A stretch of 64,000 bases of DNA from Streptomyces sp. CB00455 (GTDB lineage: Bacteria > Actinomycetota > Actinomycetes > Streptomycetales > Streptomycetaceae). The DNA lies in contig NZ_LIVQ01000002.1 in assembly GCF_001905445.1 (NCBI RefSeq), positions 434,001 through 498,000 on the forward strand, read 5' to 3'. Shown here in pieces: positions 62,938-64,000 of the stretch. The translations under genes were made by a program, and so were the position numbers. The notes under the pieces are model-generated. The model saw only the letters and a list, made by a program, of their open reading frames with translations. It made no database searches and had not been told where the DNA came from. Every line of letters starts with the position of its first letter. The first letter of the stretch is position 1.

Positions 62938-63261
62938 ATGGCGTGGCTGCTCGTCGTGGTCGCCGGGTTCCTTGAGACCGGCTTCGCGGTCTGCCTCAAG
63001 CTGTCCCACGGATTCACCCGCCTGTGGCCGACCATCGCCTTCGCCTGCTTCGCGCTCGGCAGCTTCGGCCTGCTGACCCTGGCCCTCAAGAAGCTCGACG
63101 TGGGTCCGGCCTACGCGGTGTGGACGGGCATCGGCGCCGCCGGGACGGCGATCTACGGCATGGTCTTCCTCGGGGACCTGGTCTCCACCCTCAAGCTCGT
63201 CTCGATCTCGCTGGTCATCCTCGGGGTCATCGGGCTCCAGCTGTCCGGTTCCGCGCACTGA
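62938..63261 (+). CDS. SMR-family transporter (EmrE/SugE-like)
   Basis: 107 residues with four membrane helices. The conserved Glu is in FLETGFAVCLKLS (helix 1), and VGPAYAVWTGIGAAGTAIYGMVFLG is the SMR signature. It is nearer to the SugE/Gdx (guanidinium) branch by the W-T-G-I-G sequence. Ends 35 nt inside the convergent TetR gene. Confidence 0.92.
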   Translation: MAWLLVVVAGFLETGFAVCLKLSHGFTRLWPTIAFACFALGSFGLLTLALKKLDVGPAYAVWTGIGAAGTAIYGMVFLGDLVSTLKLVSISLVILGVIGLQLSGSAH

Positions 63262-63766
63262 GCAGCCCGAGCAGCTCCGCCGTCCCCGGCTCCTCCCCCG
63301 GGGCCACCACGTAGGACAGGGCGAGCCGCACGGCGAGCTCGCACCGCTCGGCGCCCTCCCCCGGCGTCAGCGCGGCGGCCGCGAGGTCGCGGACGGCCCG
63401 TGCCAGCTCTCCGGGCCCCGGAGCGCGCCCCGGGGCGGGCAGGCCCGCGTCCCAGGCACCGGTGAGCAGCGCCCGTACGAGGGGGTGCGCGCGGGCCGCC
63501 CGTACGGTCCACTCCGCCACCGCGGCGAGCCGCTCGGACTCCGGGGCCGGGGTGGACAGGGCGCGCTCCACCCCCTCCAGGTAGCGCTCGGTCTCACGGC
63601 GCACCAGGGCGCGGCCCAGGCCCGCCTTGCCGCCGAACTCGTTGTAGAGGGTCTGGCGGGACACCCCGGCCGCCGCCGCCACGTCGACCATGCGCACCCC
63701 CGGCCAGGGACGCGCCGCGAGGGCCTCCCCCGCCGCTTCCAGCAGGGCCGTCCGGGCTGCCGGCAT
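63227..63766 (-). CDS. TetR-family regulator
   Basis: 179 residues. Helix-turn-helix at about 23-50 (VRMVDVAAAAGVSRQTLYNEFGGKAGL); the rest is an all-helical ligand domain. It overlaps the SMR gene tail by 35 nt in convergent orientation and is the likely binder of the palindrome in the SMR promoter. Start ATG 63764-63766. Confidence 0.9.
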   Translation of the reverse strand: MPAARTALLEAAGEALAARPWPGVRMVDVAAAAGVSRQTLYNEFGGKAGLGRALVRRETERYLEGVERALSTPAPESERLAAVAEWTVRAARAHPLVRALLTGAWDAGLPAPGRAPGPGELARAVRDLAAAALTPGEGAERCELAVRLALSYVVAPGEEPGTAELLGLLSARNRTAGAR

Positions 63767-63940
63767 CTCGTCTCCCCACTGGACCCTCGCACCGGACTGC
63801 CGGTCTCCCCCGCGGGGCCGACTGCGGAGCGGGCCCTGGCTGGACCCGCCTGCGGGGGCTTCCAGGCCAGAGTTGACGGGGCGACAGATCCTGTCAAGGG
63901 CGCCTGCCGGCGGCCGCGCGGGCCGCGATACTGTTCGGCC

Positions 63941-64000
63941 ATGTCCGAGTATGACGATGACCTGAGCCTCGCCCTCCAGCTCGCCGACGCGGCGGACGCC
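63941..64000 (+). CDS. hisN: Inositol monophosphatase-family protein, probable histidinol-phosphatase, N-terminal fragment
   Basis: Only 20 codons, MSEYDDDLSLALQLADAADA, before the window ends. The pattern of a short acidic start followed by LALQLADAADA matches Streptomyces HisN-type histidinol-phosphatases of the inositol monophosphatase family. Divergent from the TetR gene with 174 nt between. The catalytic residues are outside the window. Confidence 0.65.
   Translation, partial: MSEYDDDLSLALQLADAADA

Overview
The window is high-G+C actinobacterial DNA and very probably comes from the core region of a Streptomyces chromosome. Evidence includes pervasive G/C at third codon positions, WhiB- and SigR/RsrA-type regulators, a nickel superoxide dismutase pair, snapalysin with its LysR activator, and the gene order dasR-dasABC-beta-N-acetylglucosaminidase-nagB, which matches S. 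coelicolor as I remember it. The species cannot be named from sequence alone.

Layout. 1-9.6 kb is the least ordinary segment. It is a minus-strand cluster reading protease (VMAP-like), MoxR AAA+ ATPase, vWA/SAV_2336-type protein, a FxSxx-type precursor peptide (FxsA), its radical SAM/SPASM maturase (FxsB), a free-standing HEXXH protein, and the start of a TIR-domain protein cut by the window edge. It joins two things usually described separately: a vWA-MoxR-VMAP ternary conflict-type system and a Fxs cyclophane RiPP cassette. 9.7-24.4 kb carries sodN/sodX, a glutamate-type ABC importer, malic enzyme, a dehydrogenase, an HTH/ClpN pair, a PadR/DUF4097 operon, and a LysR regulator (with a TTA codon) divergent from snapalysin. 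24.5-27.1 kb holds a family 2B encapsulin shell gene and a polyprenyl diphosphate synthase. 27.5-36.5 kb contains an amidase, a PLP enzyme, a cation/proton antiporter, a UBP zinc finger protein, the SigH-type sigma/anti-sigma pair, a lipid kinase, a WblE-like protein and a histidine kinase. 36.5-44.2 kb is the aminosugar regulon: nagB, a GH3 beta-N-acetylglucosaminidase, dasCBA and dasR, with four DasR-like operators. 44.3-50.7 kb has cstA with its YbdD partner, then nrdAB under an AdoCbl riboswitch and a probable pair of NrdR boxes. 50.7-58.4 kb has small membrane and secreted proteins, peptide deformylase, a TPR protein, tandem HD/HD-GYP membrane proteins, and rsrA-sigR with an exact SigR-type promoter. 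58.5-64 kb has an SRAP protein, an M50 peptidase, aroA, rsgA, a 162-bp MITE-like element, an SMR transporter convergent with a TetR regulator, and the first codons of a hisN-like gene.

Regulatory logic visible in sequence: DasR sites sit on both dasA and nagB sides, so uptake and deamination of GlcNAc-derived sugars should be co-controlled. nrdAB appears to be switched by cobalamin and nucleotide status. sigR is autoregulated through GGAAT-N18-GTT and is made in two lengths that differ by exactly 55 codons. Several operons (ABC importer, das transporter, sigH, sigR-rsrA, nrdAB, cstA-ybdD, HD pair, FxsB-HEXXH) are coupled by 1-4 nt start/stop overlaps.

Starts were chosen from ribosome-binding sites, overlaps and family alignment by memory; no database search was run.
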